Below are positions 10,570 through 21,069 of a stretch of 64,000 nt of DNA, piece by piece. The translations under genes and the position numbers were made by a program. The notes under the pieces are model-generated. The model was not told where the DNA came from and did no database searches. It worked only from the letters and a program-made list of their open reading frames with translations. The first letter of the stretch is position 1, and every line of letters starts with the position of its first letter. Location of the stretch: contig RMBW01000059.1 in the NCBI GenBank assembly GCA_004009845.1, positions 124,001-188,000 of the forward strand, read 5' to 3'. Source of the stretch: Davidsoniella eucalypti. Lineage: Eukaryota; Ascomycota; Sordariomycetes; Microascales; Ceratocystidaceae.

Positions 10570-12846
10570 ATGGCTTTTGGAATTGGCCTTGCCTCCCGGC
10601 GAGATGTCGATACCCACCAAGTCCCTACAGTACCTTCTAATATTCAGCCTCGGACTATAGACTTTTCAGAATTACGCAACATCCCCCATCTCAAACTTAC
10701 ACATGTCCCTCACTCACACACCCCCTATCTTGGGCTGCGTGCTCGTCTCTCTCAAGTCTGGCTTAATCGTTGGACTGTGTTCCTGCTGCTGGTGCTTGTT
10801 CGACTACTGCTGACTATCGCCACCCTACGCGATAACATCGACAGTGCTAAGGAGAAGGCTTTATCCGCGTGCACCAAGGTTGAGGATGTTGGGAGCTCCT
10901 TTGCCTCTATGCCTCATTACCTTTCATCTGGCGTGAACGAGGTGTCTGCTAGTGGCATCGAACATGCCGTTGATGGTATGGTCGGCGCTATGGATCTATC
11001 GCTGACACTCGTCAAGAACCTTATCCTCTTTGTTATCAGCATGATGACTTCTACCTACGTCTGCCTAGCTACGTCTTTGGTCCATAGTGGCCTGAGCGTG
11101 GCTACCAACGTTACGGAAGAGGTCACTGATGCAATGAACAGTGCTATTTCAAGCATAGCAAACTCGATCTCTGACACTGCCTCAGGCCTACAGGATAAAA
11201 TTAACTCGTTTGCCAACGAGATAGAGAACTCGGTGCTTGGCAGTCTTGTTGACAATATCCCTACTGTCAACTTCACCGATAACATCGATAAGCTCAAGAA
11301 CATCAAGATCGACGCCACAAGTTTCGTTAACGGCCTTGATACGCTCAACGAAAATATCCCGACATTCGACGAGGTCAAGAATATCACAGACGAAGTTATC
11401 TCGGCCCCCTTCGACCTAATTAAAGAAGCCATCAACGATAAGTACGGCAACTACTCATTCGACCGTTCCGTTTTCCCTGTGGCTGCGAAGCAATCTTTGA
11501 CGTTCTGCTCTGATAACGACAGCCTGAACAACTTCTTCGAGGGCCTATACAAGATTGCGCGGGATGCCCGCATTGCGTTTATCGTGATATTGATCCTTAT
11601 GGCTGTTGGAGCCTGTGTTCCCATGGCCTGGGCGGAGATTCGTCGCTGGAGACTTGAGAAAGACAACGCCAAGTTGATAGGTTCGTCTCAGTATGATCCC
11701 ATGGATGTCATCTACATTGCTTCGCGACCTCATTCTTCTGTTTGGGGTATCAAGATGGCTTCGCGATTCTCTGGAAAAAACCAGGTTCTGGTTCGTTGGG
11801 CTTGGGCATACATGACTACTATGCCTGCGCTACTAGTTCTGTCGATCGCTTTGGCAGGCTTTATTTCGTGTCTATTCCAGTTAATTGTCCTGCATCTTCT
11901 GCAGAAGAAGGTCCCCGAAATCAGCCAAGAGGTCGGCGCGTTTGCAGACAACATCGTTTCCGCCCTGAAGAACTCTTCTAATGAATGGGCCGCTGGCGCC
12001 AACGGTGTTATAAACGACTTCAACACTGACCTTAATAACGATCTTCTTGGCTGGGTTGAGAACGGTACTACAACTGTCAACGATACCCTCAACACCTTCA
12101 CTGATGCAATGGAGACTGCTATTGAGACTGCCTTCAATGGAACTGTCCTCAAGGATATAGTTTCTGATATTGTGTACTGCTTGGTCGGCCTCAAGATTGC
12201 CTCGGTGCAAAAGGGCTTGACATGGCTACATGACCAAGCCAACGTCACTTTCCCGCAATTTCCAAGCGATGTCTTTAGCGCCGGCGCAAACGAGAGTCTG
12301 GGCCAAGGCTCTGATGTGACAACTTTCCTATCCAGTCCCTCCAGTGTCACTAGTGATGAGATTTCGGGAGCTGTCGAGAACGTTCTTATGAAGCTACAGC
12401 ACGCGATTGTCACCGAAGCCTTAATCTCGCTTGGCGTGCTTCTGGTATATGTGGTCGTTGTACTCATCGGTATGCTTCGGGCTATGATCGGCATGGCCAC
12501 TCAAGAAAAGACTCGTGCCGAAGGCGGCGGCGGTTTCAAGTTCCAGGATGCCCCGCCAACCTACACCCCGGACGATGTGTACAACAGCTCTTCGCAGAGC
12601 CTCAACAATACGACTACGGCTCGTAATATTCCCAAATCGACCCATCAGTACAGCTCATCGGAAGGCGGAGATTCCATTGATGATGTTCCCCTCGAAAACC
12701 TGTACACGGGCGGCACAGCCTACACCACCAACGAGAAGGTATCGATGGTGCGTGGTGGTACGGCGCAGACTGTGGGCACCATGGGCCATGCGCGTAAGAG
12801 CTCGTATGGCGAGGTGGCACTGGACAACCATAATGGGCGGTACTAG
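10570..12846 (+). CDS. PRM1: Plasma membrane fusion protein Prm1
   Basis: Multispanning membrane protein that promotes plasma-membrane fusion of mating cells or hyphae (established for yeast and Neurospora Prm1). The ORF is intronless, 758 aa from the first in-frame ATG. The family signature TPYLGLRARLSQVWLNRWT lies at residues 51-69, directly before the first membrane span. Hydrophobic segments lie near residues 68-86, 150-170, 334-354, 417-442 and 614-636. The two long loops (about 171-333 and 443-613) carry many N-X-S/T sites and heptad-like helices, as in the family's extracellular domains. Cys311 and Cys537 could be the conserved loop cysteines. The cytosolic tail starts near 637 and contains a PPTY motif (residues 662-665). 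The TAG at 12844-12846 is followed in the same frame by 104 more open codons to a second TAG at 13159-13161, so the annotated end is uncertain. Confidence 0.93.
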   Translation: MAFGIGLASRRDVDTHQVPTVPSNIQPRTIDFSELRNIPHLKLTHVPHSHTPYLGLRARLSQVWLNRWTVFLLLVLVRLLLTIATLRDNIDSAKEKALSACTKVEDVGSSFASMPHYLSSGVNEVSASGIEHAVDGMVGAMDLSLTLVKNLILFVISMMTSTYVCLATSLVHSGLSVATNVTEEVTDAMNSAISSIANSISDTASGLQDKINSFANEIENSVLGSLVDNIPTVNFTDNIDKLKNIKIDATSFVNGLDTLNENIPTFDEVKNITDEVISAPFDLIKEAINDKYGNYSFDRSVFPVAAKQSLTFCSDNDSLNNFFEGLYKIARDARIAFIVILILMAVGACVPMAWAEIRRWRLEKDNAKLIGSSQYDPMDVIYIASRPHSSVWGIKMASRFSGKNQVLVRWAWAYMTTMPALLVLSIALAGFISCLFQLIVLHLLQKKVPEISQEVGAFADNIVSALKNSSNEWAAGANGVINDFNTDLNNDLLGWVENGTTTVNDTLNTFTDAMETAIETAFNGTVLKDIVSDIVYCLVGLKIASVQKGLTWLHDQANVTFPQFPSDVFSAGANESLGQGSDVTTFLSSPSSVTSDEISGAVENVLMKLQHAIVTEALISLGVLLVYVVVVLIGMLRAMIGMATQEKTRAEGGGGFKFQDAPPTYTPDDVYNSSSQSLNNTTTARNIPKSTHQYSSSEGGDSIDDVPLENLYTGGTAYTTNEKVSMVRGGTAQTVGTMGHARKSSYGEVALDNHNGRY

Positions 12847-13161
12847 GAAACCCCCTATGACTGTGTCAGTCCCGAACAAGCTTTCAACCCAACTGACTAC
12901 CAGATGGGCCGCACACCGACAGCAGCTACCGTCACACCGACGACCAATGCAACTGTTACTACAGAAGCTAATGGTTCGGGAAACGGTACGAATATGTATC
13001 GGAATCGGTCTTTGAGTAGGCCAGCTCGTGGCCCAGACGGGAATGGCTTGACTGTCAATATCTTTGATGACTCGTATGCGTACTCGACATCGATGCAAAG
13101 CCCGGCTTATGATGGCAATCCATTCTCGGATACTGAGCGGATCCCACATAGACGCACATAG
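12847..13161 (+). other. In-frame open extension downstream of the PRM1 stop codon
   Basis: Reading on past the PRM1 TAG in the same frame gives 104 sense codons and a TAG at 13159-13161. The hypothetical peptide is rich in Thr, Asn, Ser, Gly and Pro and ends GNPFSDTERIPHRRT, similar in flavour to the low-complexity Prm1 cytosolic tail before the stop. Possible explanations are stop-codon readthrough, a recent nonsense mutation or base-call error, or splicing around the stop. A donor-like GTATCG at 12739 with the acceptor CAG at 12901-12903 (CTGAC branch-like site just upstream) would remove 165 nt and keep frame. A 64-nt intron from 12840 uses the same acceptor but shifts frame. Not proven to be translated. 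Confidence 0.45.
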
Positions 13162-15311
13162 TTTATCAAACTGTTGCTTCTGCATAACCATTCCCGTACT
13201 TTTTAATTTCCCTTTTCACATTTTTTTCATTTTCCGCCAATTTGTCACGTCTCGCTCTTTTCAGGACTGTGTTTCCTTTTGTTTTGTTTTTTTCTGTTCT
13301 CTGCAATGGGTTAATGATAGTCTCAAATGCTGGCTATAGACAGACATTCATTTTGATTATTTTCTTCATTTTGCATCACGGCCATTATTTGTTTTGTTTT
13401 CTCTTTGTCCATTTATTTCATATCTTGGTGGCTTGGAGAACTGGAGTTTTAGGACAGGTTAGGAATATCTGCTTTCTTGGGGGGTTTTACCACTTTTTCT
13501 CATAGTTCATCTCTGATAATCTTATTGTTCCATATCTGATCGTAAAAGGAAAAATACACTTGCATGTATGCACATTGTCAAAGATTACGTAGTTTACAAG
13601 ATAGACTCAAGTTGTCGAGCCTTCTAACTTGGCCAAACCAAAAATGCAAGTTTGGTTGGCTAATAGTTGGAATTCTAGCTTTTGACGCGAGACATGCATG
13701 AAACAGAAGCCAAAGAGAGCCTTTAGAACACCGATTGGATCGGTTAGTTCAAGATTAGGCGAAATAATGGCCAGGTTTTTTTCTACCTGGCTGTACTTTC
13801 CAGTTATTGTAAGCTAAGTTGGTATTTTGAGCTGTCAAGTCTAAAGGAAAGAAACGTAAAGGTAAGCTATTTCCTGGCTATTGATAGACTAGTGTTAAAA
13901 AGATGTAGGGTTGATATGTAGGGTTAGCGGTTCAAGCCGAGCAAAAAGAATGCTTTATTGCCATAGAACAATGAACAAGAGCTGAGTCTCATTGTTCTCA
14001 TTACGTATCTTAAGGAAGGGCTCCTTGGATCTGCATGGTCCATTTTCTTTCATTTTTTCAATAAGGGGGTACATTCGGAGACTCGCTATTCAGTTTTTCA
14101 TTACTCCATCTTTCAAAGAAAAGCCATTCTTAAGATCAGTCGAAATAAAGCCTCAACATGTATAGTTGTACAACTCGCAATATTACATCAAGCTCAACCC
14201 ACATCAAAATCGAGCGACGATGGTAGCATCGGTTAGAGAGAATACGACCAATGCGATTCTTGTATGGCAGCGCTTATACCTAGAGAGAGTAAAAATAGCC
14301 GCCAAGAGATTAGATTTCTTGGCTCCCGTACGAGCCTCTGTAAGACTGCAGAGTACTTTTTGTGAAGTGTAAAACACCGTGCGCATACTGTACCTCTGTC
14401 AAGGATACGAGAGTCTGCACACAAGCTGGGCGTTTCCGTGCTATGGGAAGGGATGTAAGGGTAGATCTACTTATGTACTTCAAGTAAGTAGAGCTTCGCT
14501 GGCGCTATGCACTGATTGATATACAACTGTGATGACCCCGGCAATTTACAATAGACTAGTCTACGTTCACAATGCACAACAAGATTATATCTGCAACCAA
14601 AATCCTGAAACCTATCGATACTGTGTAAGCGACAGGGCATCTCAAGTAGTATGGAAGCCATGATGTTGATCGTTGGCTTTTTTAGTAGTACCATGGCTCT
14701 ATCAAGGCATGTAGTGCCGTCTGGCTATATCTGTACTAGATAGTAATTAGCTGGCTTAATAATACCGAGATGAGGAGCAGGACTCTCAGCCCCAAGGACA
14801 CCGGCAGGTTTCAGCCCTTGTTTATTATCGTCAGGAAGTCACTTTTGAAGGAGGGGGGGAAGGAGTATCTGCGATGTAACTTGTAAGCAAGGTAATGATG
14901 ATGAGGTGCTCAACCAGCCTCTAAAAGTAAGAGTGCTCAGTAATGGGCGGCAATAGGCTGGATATCTAGCTGAGTGACGAAGGAGGAGCGATTTGCCAGT
15001 GGAATCGGAGAAGAAAGAGAAATGGACAAGATTTTGCTTGGGATTGCCGTGACTTTTCTATCCTTTATTTTTTCTTTCTTTCTCATACACCTGCCATAGT
15101 CATTCATTCTGGTGCGTTTACTCAGTTGTCTAACGCATTCAAAGCCCGTACAAACTGTGTCTGTACCACAGTACTTGGACTAGTATTCATACTTGGGCAT
15201 CCATCCTTCCGCCTTGCAACCCTCTCCTTGCCCCCAAGAACTACTCGGTATATCGAGTCCAGGACTCCTTCTAGCACAAGACAAGAATAAGCTCACAGAA
15301 AGAGAGCAGCC
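13162..15311. other. Intergenic: PRM1 3' region and upstream of the tandem pair
   Basis: No credible CDS. The first 350 bases are T-rich and probably 3' UTR of PRM1. The rest is mixed-composition DNA with only short ORFs. The last 300 bases, with a CT-rich patch at about 15,055-15,085, should contain the promoter and leader of the cysteine-rich gene starting at 15,312; I see no clear TATA box. Confidence 0.6.
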
Positions 15312-16340
15312 ATGGCATCGGCAACAACCTCGACTTCGACATCGAAATCGACAGTTCTCCGGCCACGGACGATCCTCGGCCCGCTCACCACGACATTCAC
15401 ACCAGATAGCCACTGTCTGACTCCCGTTGGCGGCTGCTCGGCCTGCAGCTATGCATGGCTAGGCCAGATCTGCTCCCAGTCAACGACGCTAGACGATACC
15501 TCGTGCTGGCCAACTACCAGTGACGGCCTGCCGACAACCGCTCAACCGCTGAATGGATGGGGATTCTACTCGCCGGGCTTGATCTGCCCCGCCGGGTTCA
15601 CGTCGGCGTGCACGGCCGTCGAGGGTTCGGTTAGTGACTGGCATATCCAGTTCTCGCTAACAACGGGCGAGACTGCCGTGGGATGCTGTCAAACGTAAGT
15701 TGGAGAGATATCTCATGATCATGTATACAACATTGTTGCTGTTGTTCTCTCGGGCTAACGTATACCGGCTTATTCTACATACAGAGGCTACGGATGCACA
15801 AACTTTGCCGGCTATCAAAGTTGTGTCAAGACGGTGTCGATCGGCCAACTCACGACGATTGGCTGTGTTGGTTCTGAGAGCAGTACGATCGGCACTAAAT
15901 CGCTATCGTCCGCCCTAACTATCGTTGGGCCGTTGATCCAAATCAACTGGCGAGCCGAGGATTTGGACACGAGCATAAATCCCTCAACCAGCACAAGCGA
16001 CACGTCCGACGTGCCAACAAGCAGCACACAAGCGACGTCCACAGGCTCCTCCTCCTCGTCATCGTCTTCTTCCAGCTCTGGCATCCCCACTGGCGCTGCA
16101 GTCGGCATCGCCATTGGAACATCGGCTGCCGTGTTCGGCATCTTGACTCTGGCGTTCTTGCTGTGGCGTAGACGGAAGAAGGCGGCTATGGGACCTGTCG
16201 AGGCGGGATCGTCGGAGGCAGGGTCTCGCGGAAACTGGAATTCATCACCACAGGAGACCAAGGCTATGATCCCCCTCCCGGAGTTGGACGCCCTGAATGG
16301 CCCTGTGGAGTTGTCAGGAATCAGCTCGGCGCGCCACTGA
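15312..16340 (+). CDS. Cysteine-rich single-span membrane protein, tandem paralog 1
   Basis: 312 aa in two exons, 15312-15694 and 15785-16340. The donor is GTAAGT and the acceptor ACAG; the intron falls inside the codon after the GCCQ motif. There is no N-terminal hydrophobic signal peptide. Residues 22-30 read LGPLTTTFT and begin a cysteine-rich module with a C-X2-C-X4-W-X-GQ-X-C pattern, then GFYSPGLICP-X-G, then GETAVGCC. After the intron comes a second part with IVGPLIQINWRAEDL. A Ser/Thr-rich stalk with a 12-Ser run (about 216-227) leads to one membrane span at about 231-255. It is followed by a basic stop-transfer (RRRKK) and a short cytosolic tail. Positive charges after the span suggest N-out, C-in topology. 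The layout resembles a cell-surface sensor or adhesin, but I recognise no characterised family. The neighbour at 17,215 is a clear paralog. Confidence 0.85.
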
Positions 16341-17214
16341 TACGACAGGACGTTTGGATGGACAGAGGTGAGGGATTTAGACGGACGGAGTCTGGTGTAC
16401 TATGCGGTACTGCCATGTGGCTTGAAAAGGGCTTTTAATGATTAATATATACCCAGTTTGTTTGCTTAGACCATGTTTGCTTTTGCTCGATTATATGCTT
16501 AGCCAAGTTGACGTGTAGTTGTCTTACAAAAGTGAGAAAGTACTGTCCGGTTGGAGATACTATCTATTCCAGGCTAAGGCATTCCTGAAGCTGACCAGCC
16601 TCCTAAAGTACTACACAGTGGAATCATCGAAAAAGACCGTTAGCCGAACTGCACACAAAAGCCTCGGCTGTAACCGATTCTGTATCATTCACGTAATTGT
16701 GCAGCCTGCTTCGGGAACTCTGGTTATAGCCTATTACATATATACACTGAGCTGTATAAAGCATAGTAAGTCACTAGCATTCCTTTCATAATGCTTGAAC
16801 ATATATCCCTTGTAACTGCCCGAGTCTTTCTATAGTGTGTTGCCTAGCTGTAGATAGAGCCTTAAAACTTGTTTGATATTAGGGCAACGAACAAGAGACT
16901 TATTGTTGGCTAAGAACCATTGCACGGATTGTAAAACTGAACTAAAGAGCCGAGCCAAAAGTATGGATGATCATTTGCCGAAAAAGCTTAAAGATCGTAT
17001 GCTTTCGGAATGCTTCAGATAGTGTGTGCCAGTTTGAAACCTCATTTCAGGGCACTAAGGGCCTAACAATGACGTTTATAAGCTCTATTTGGAGACATTA
17101 AAGGGGACATCGAGGCTTGAATGTTTATATAAACAAACGCGAGATCCGTTTCTACGGCTATTCGGATTCACCTGATCTGTCAGCCTATATTTCTATCTAG
17201 ATCAAATCTTCACG
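16341..17214. other. Intergenic spacer between the tandem paralogs
   Basis: About 870 bases. No credible CDS; the 90-residue frame at 16,519-16,791 has no gene-like composition. The right end carries an AGGGG stress-element-like site at 17102-17106 and a TATA box at 17126-17133, both serving the second paralog. Confidence 0.65.
17126..17133 (+). promoter_or_regulatory. TATA box of tandem paralog 2
   Basis: A perfect TATATAAA lies 82 bases upstream of the ATG at 17,215. It fits a core promoter with a leader of about 50 nt. Confidence 0.6.
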
Positions 17215-18083
17215 ATGCCCAACGTCACGCTCACGCTTTCACGTCCTATTCTAGGCCCCCTCACCACTACCTTTGAGCCTCCTACCACATGTACCCAAGT
17301 TTATGCCGCCTGTTCAACATGTGATAGTGCTTGGATGGGCCAAACCTGCGCGCCATCAGCAAGTACTTACACGCAAAACCCATCATGTCTTCCCCCAGTC
17401 GTCATCACAGCAGACCCGGGAAAAGCAACGGCAATGCTGGCGCAGGGCTTTTATTCGCCTGGCCTTGTATGTCCATCTGGCTATGAATCAGCATGTGCTG
17501 CTACGGCTGCCAGTGAGAGTTACTGGGACGTTCAGTTTCCCCTGGTAGCAGGCGAGACGGCCATTGGATGCTGTCCAGAGTGAGTATATGTGACTTGAGG
17601 AGCTAGTTTGCGTATGGACATAGTGCATGCTAACCTGTTTGTAGTGGCTTCTCTTGCTTTTCAAATTCCACGGCCGGCTTGCCGCAGGTGTGCATACGAG
17701 CAACACAGAGTGTGAACCTAACGACACAGACATGCTCAGATGGCTCTGCTATCACGGGAGCGGCCTCACTTGAGACAGAATACACGATAACGGCTCCTAT
17801 GGTGCAGATAAACTGGCAGGCCTCCGATCTGAGTACGCCGGAGTCCACACCCCCGGCCACGATGTCTGATGGTGCCCGCGAGACATCGTCAGCAGCCTCT
17901 AATAAGACAGATACTGCGCAGAACAGTCGAGATGGCAGTCGTGGCCACGTTCTCAGTGTTGGCCAAATTGTGGCAATAGGGGTTGGCGTGTTTATCGTGA
18001 CATCTTTGCTTCCGTGCATCTTCTTTTTTCAGCGTCGAGGCGGCCAGGAAAAACATTACGACAAATATGAGACACAGGAGTAG
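17215..18083 (+). CDS. Cysteine-rich single-span membrane protein, tandem paralog 2
   Basis: 267 aa in two exons, 17215-17579 and 17645-18083, with donor GTGAGT and acceptor GTAG. It shares with the gene at 15,312 the LGPLTTTF start, the C-X2-C-X4-W-X-GQ-X-C block, GFYSPGL-X-CP-X-GY, the GETAIGCC motif just before the intron, and the MVQINWQASDL block. The intron sits in the same place and phase, so the pair arose by tandem duplication. There is no signal peptide. The span is about residues 225-250, followed by QRR and a 17-residue tail rich in Lys, Tyr and Glu. The Ser run of paralog 1 is replaced by a shorter Ser/Thr/Asp stalk, and the cytosolic tail is much shorter, so the two probably differ in signalling or partners. 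Function unknown. The gene converges on the permease, with 134 bases between stop codons. Confidence 0.85.
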
Positions 18084-18217
18084 AAGGATAGGATTTCATG
18101 AGTATAGAAGACAAGTGAGTATACATTATCAGAAACTATAATACATCTAATACGAAATAATGAATCCGCAAGCAAACATAACAGTGATAACCGTTGATAC
18201 CAATGACAGGTTGGATA

Positions 18218-19834
18218 TCATTCGTAAAGGCTCTTCCAGGCCATGTACCACGGCGTTGGTTCTTCAACAATAGGCGCCTCGGCAGCCTTGATCTCCGCAA
18301 GACCAGTATGTAGGTCGACTTGGGCAGGTGGGATGATCCATGGATCTTTGCGGCCCCGGGTGGCCTTGTGGCCAACATACAGACAGATGAAGATGGGGAT
18401 GCCGGCGTAGCCAGTGATAAAGGAGGACACGTTCCAGTGGCCATGGATGAACACGGTAAAGCTGTTGACCAGCATCAGGATAGTAAAGAAGAGCATGCTG
18501 ACGTAGGTGGTGTATGGCTGTAGCCGGGAACGCATAGGAAGATCAGTCACGTTCTGGGCAGCCACAGCCTTGCGGAAGCGCAAGTAGATGAAGCAACAGC
18601 AGATCCAACTCTGGAAGCCCACCGAGCTGACGATATTAGTGAACCAGTTGAAAACTGTGGCCCCAGAGGTGGCGCAGTTCAAGTAAGCCAGCACGCTCCA
18701 GCTGGCACTGGCTGCGACAGCGTAATACGGGACGCCGTAGCGCGAGCAACGCGTGAAGATATGCGGCGCACTACCAGCAACAGCCAGCGAATAAAGCATG
18801 CGGCTAGCCATGTATAGATACGAGTTGCCGGCCGACCAAGCAGACAGCAGGATGATGACGTTGACTACGTGATCGAGGCCTGAGATTCCGGCGGCCTTGA
18901 TGCCTAGTGCCCATGGCGAGGCGCCAGCACCGGTGCTTCCATTCAGCAGGTCAGACGTGTCACTACGCACAATAATGCCGATCCCGAGCGCACCTAGCAC
19001 GTAGAAGATGACTAGACGGTAGAAGAAGCGCGTGGTAGCCTTGGCAAGGTTCTGGCGCGGCGACTCCATCTCACCGCCAGTGATGACCAGCAGCTCAGGC
19101 GAGAAGGCAAAAGCGTACGCCGAGTAGCACAGCGTAGCAACAAAGCCGACTAGGCGGCCGATATTGCCGTCGACGATGTACTCTCGAAACGGTGCTGGGT
19201 GACTCCAGTTGGAGAACCATAGTGGCTCGTGGCTAGGACCGCCGCCGAAGAACAGGACCGTCGTCATGACCAGAAGGCCGACGATTCCGATGACCTTGGC
19301 TGAGGCAAACCAGAACTCGGTCTCGCCGTAGTACTGTACCGGCACAAAGTTGAGCATAATGATCACGGCGCCGATTATCGTCAGCCAAAAGGCGGTGGGT
19401 AGAGGTGGCGACCAATACTCGATGACGATACGAGCCACCGTAATCTCGGCCGGAACTACAACCGAGAATGCATACCAGTAGACCCAGCCAATGGTAAAGC
19501 CCAGAGACGGCGAGGCAAAGCGGTAGGCATAGTATGACATCGAGCAGCCAGGCACTGGCAAATACGAGCTCATCTCGCCCGTGCCGGTCGCCACGCCGTA
19601 CAGGAGAACGGTGATGATCATGTACGAGAGCAATAGCGTTGCCGCGCCACCCATAGATAGAGCCTGTCCGGCACCGACAAACAGGCCGGTGCCGATGGTT
19701 CCGCCCAGCGCTATCATCTGGCCATGGCGAGAACGCAGGCCGCGCTTGGTGACGTGCGAGGCCTGCGCTGAGCCGATAGAGGTCGCCTCTACATCGCCAT
19801 CGGCCACTTCAACTTTGAACTGCTTCTCTTCCAT
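18218..19834 (-). CDS. Amino-acid permease (APC superfamily, YAT type)
   Basis: Plasma-membrane proton-coupled amino-acid importer, intronless, 538 aa, the normal length of fungal YAT permeases. The hydrophilic N-tail (1-35, containing potential ubiquitination lysines) is followed by the family's first-helix motif GGTIGTGLFVGAGQAL at about 44-59. About twelve hydrophobic segments follow. Conserved YAT features include the LPVPGCSMSYYAYRF segment, FSPELLVITGGEMESPRQN in the middle of the protein, and the WSAGNSYLYMASRMLYSLA segment. The ATG at 19,834 is the first in frame. The MESPRQN loop and the lack of introns fit general or dicarboxylic/basic amino-acid permeases; the substrate cannot be told from sequence alone. 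It is transcribed leftward and faces away from the aldehyde dehydrogenase upstream. Confidence 0.93.
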   Translation of the reverse strand: MEEKQFKVEVADGDVEATSIGSAQASHVTKRGLRSRHGQMIALGGTIGTGLFVGAGQALSMGGAATLLLSYMIITVLLYGVATGTGEMSSYLPVPGCSMSYYAYRFASPSLGFTIGWVYWYAFSVVVPAEITVARIVIEYWSPPLPTAFWLTIIGAVIIMLNFVPVQYYGETEFWFASAKVIGIVGLLVMTTVLFFGGGPSHEPLWFSNWSHPAPFREYIVDGNIGRLVGFVATLCYSAYAFAFSPELLVITGGEMESPRQNLAKATTRFFYRLVIFYVLGALGIGIIVRSDTSDLLNGSTGAGASPWALGIKAAGISGLDHVVNVIILLSAWSAGNSYLYMASRMLYSLAVAGSAPHIFTRCSRYGVPYYAVAASASWSVLAYLNCATSGATVFNWFTNIVSSVGFQSWICCCFIYLRFRKAVAAQNVTDLPMRSRLQPYTTYVSMLFFTILMLVNSFTVFIHGHWNVSSFITGYAGIPIFICLYVGHKATRGRKDPWIIPPAQVDLHTGLAEIKAAEAPIVEEPTPWYMAWKSLYE

Positions 19835-21069
19835 AGCGGAGGAACGGCAAGCATATATGTAAATAGCGAGATGCTGCTAGGCAAGGGCCTCGTGGATATA
19901 CCAAAGAAAACGGCAAGTCTTTTCTGAACAGCAGGGGAGGGACGAGCTTGGCCAGACACTCGATATTGGTTCGATTAGTCGTGGACTTGTAAGAAAGGAA
20001 AGTTTAATGATGGCTGATAGAAAACAAAGACTAAGAACAATACAAATAAAGAAGGCTATAGCGAAAGGGAACAGAAAGAAACAAGGAAGAAGCTTGCTAC
20101 TGTAGATATGTACTAAGACTACCAAGCTCTTACTACAAGATTACCTGAACTTGATCGATGGTTTCACCGCACAACGCCGAGCTCGGGGGAATTATTTGTA
20201 GAATGGCGTCCTAGTTGTCTAGTGTTTGGCTAACAATAAGCCGTCGACTTCACAAAGAGAGAGGATCGGCGAGGCCTCAAGTCAAAGCTTGGCCTTGGAA
20301 CAATAGCAACAGAATGCCACGCCCGCCATACCAAGCAAAATGAGGGACGGAAATATATTCTTCAAAGCTTCGCATGCCGCAACAGGCACATATCATGTAA
20401 AGATAGGACGGTCTAGACTGGTTGATGCTACTGCTACGCTGGTATCTATAATCTCCCTGCTGTCTTCATTGAACGCATAAGTCATCGTCTGTTCATCCCA
20501 CTCCGTGTAGTAAATGGACCGGAAAGAAACACATAGTGACAATTATCGTAGAACCAGGTGAATGCACTTCTGGTGCCGCTGGGCGAAGATATCAGCATGG
20601 CATCATTATAAGATATCTCGGCACTTATGCATCTTTGCAAGGCCACTATAAGCAAACTATCCGCTCTGCTACCAAATCGTGTTGCCTCCAACCCTGCAAG
20701 ATTCGCTTCTGTGCTTTTATCAATGCGACCTTGATAGAAGGCAAAAGCTTAGGAAAACAAAAAGGCCGTGCTCGTCTTCGGCTTGCTTGACTTGACTTAC
20801 ACGGACAACCCGACTCTCTTTTAATTCTTTTTTTTTCTTTTCTTCGCGTCAGACAGGAAACAAAGTCCGATATTTTGTCCCTTTTGTTCTAATATGATAG
20901 CCCATATAGCATCTTAATGTAACCCTACTCGCGGAGGGTTGCCGTCTCATGATTTGGGGCAATTGAAGTAAATTTCTGTACAGATATAACATTATCTTTC
21001 ATGTATTTATTTCCCAGTCACATAGTTGATAGTTGTTCATTCATTCATTTATATACATATTAATTTACA
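19835..21069. other. Intergenic: permease promoter and ALDH 3' region
   Basis: No credible CDS. The first 300 bases should hold the minus-strand permease promoter. A T-rich block at about 20,818-20,845 and an A/T-rich stretch up to 21,069 fit the ALDH 3' UTR and terminator region. I see no other structure. Confidence 0.6.

Noticed and set aside
11730..12500. 256-codon minus-strand ORF
   Set aside because: It is antisense to PRM1, where the plus strand has clear family motifs and membrane spans.
12840..12903. 64-nt intron at the PRM1 3' end
   Set aside because: Donor GTACTA is weak and the splice would shift to a frame whose peptide (WAAHRQQ...) looks non-coding, whereas the unshifted frame looks coding.
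13926..13942. B-box-like string (GGTTCAAGCC)
   Set aside because: No A-box at the right distance upstream, so not a tRNA.
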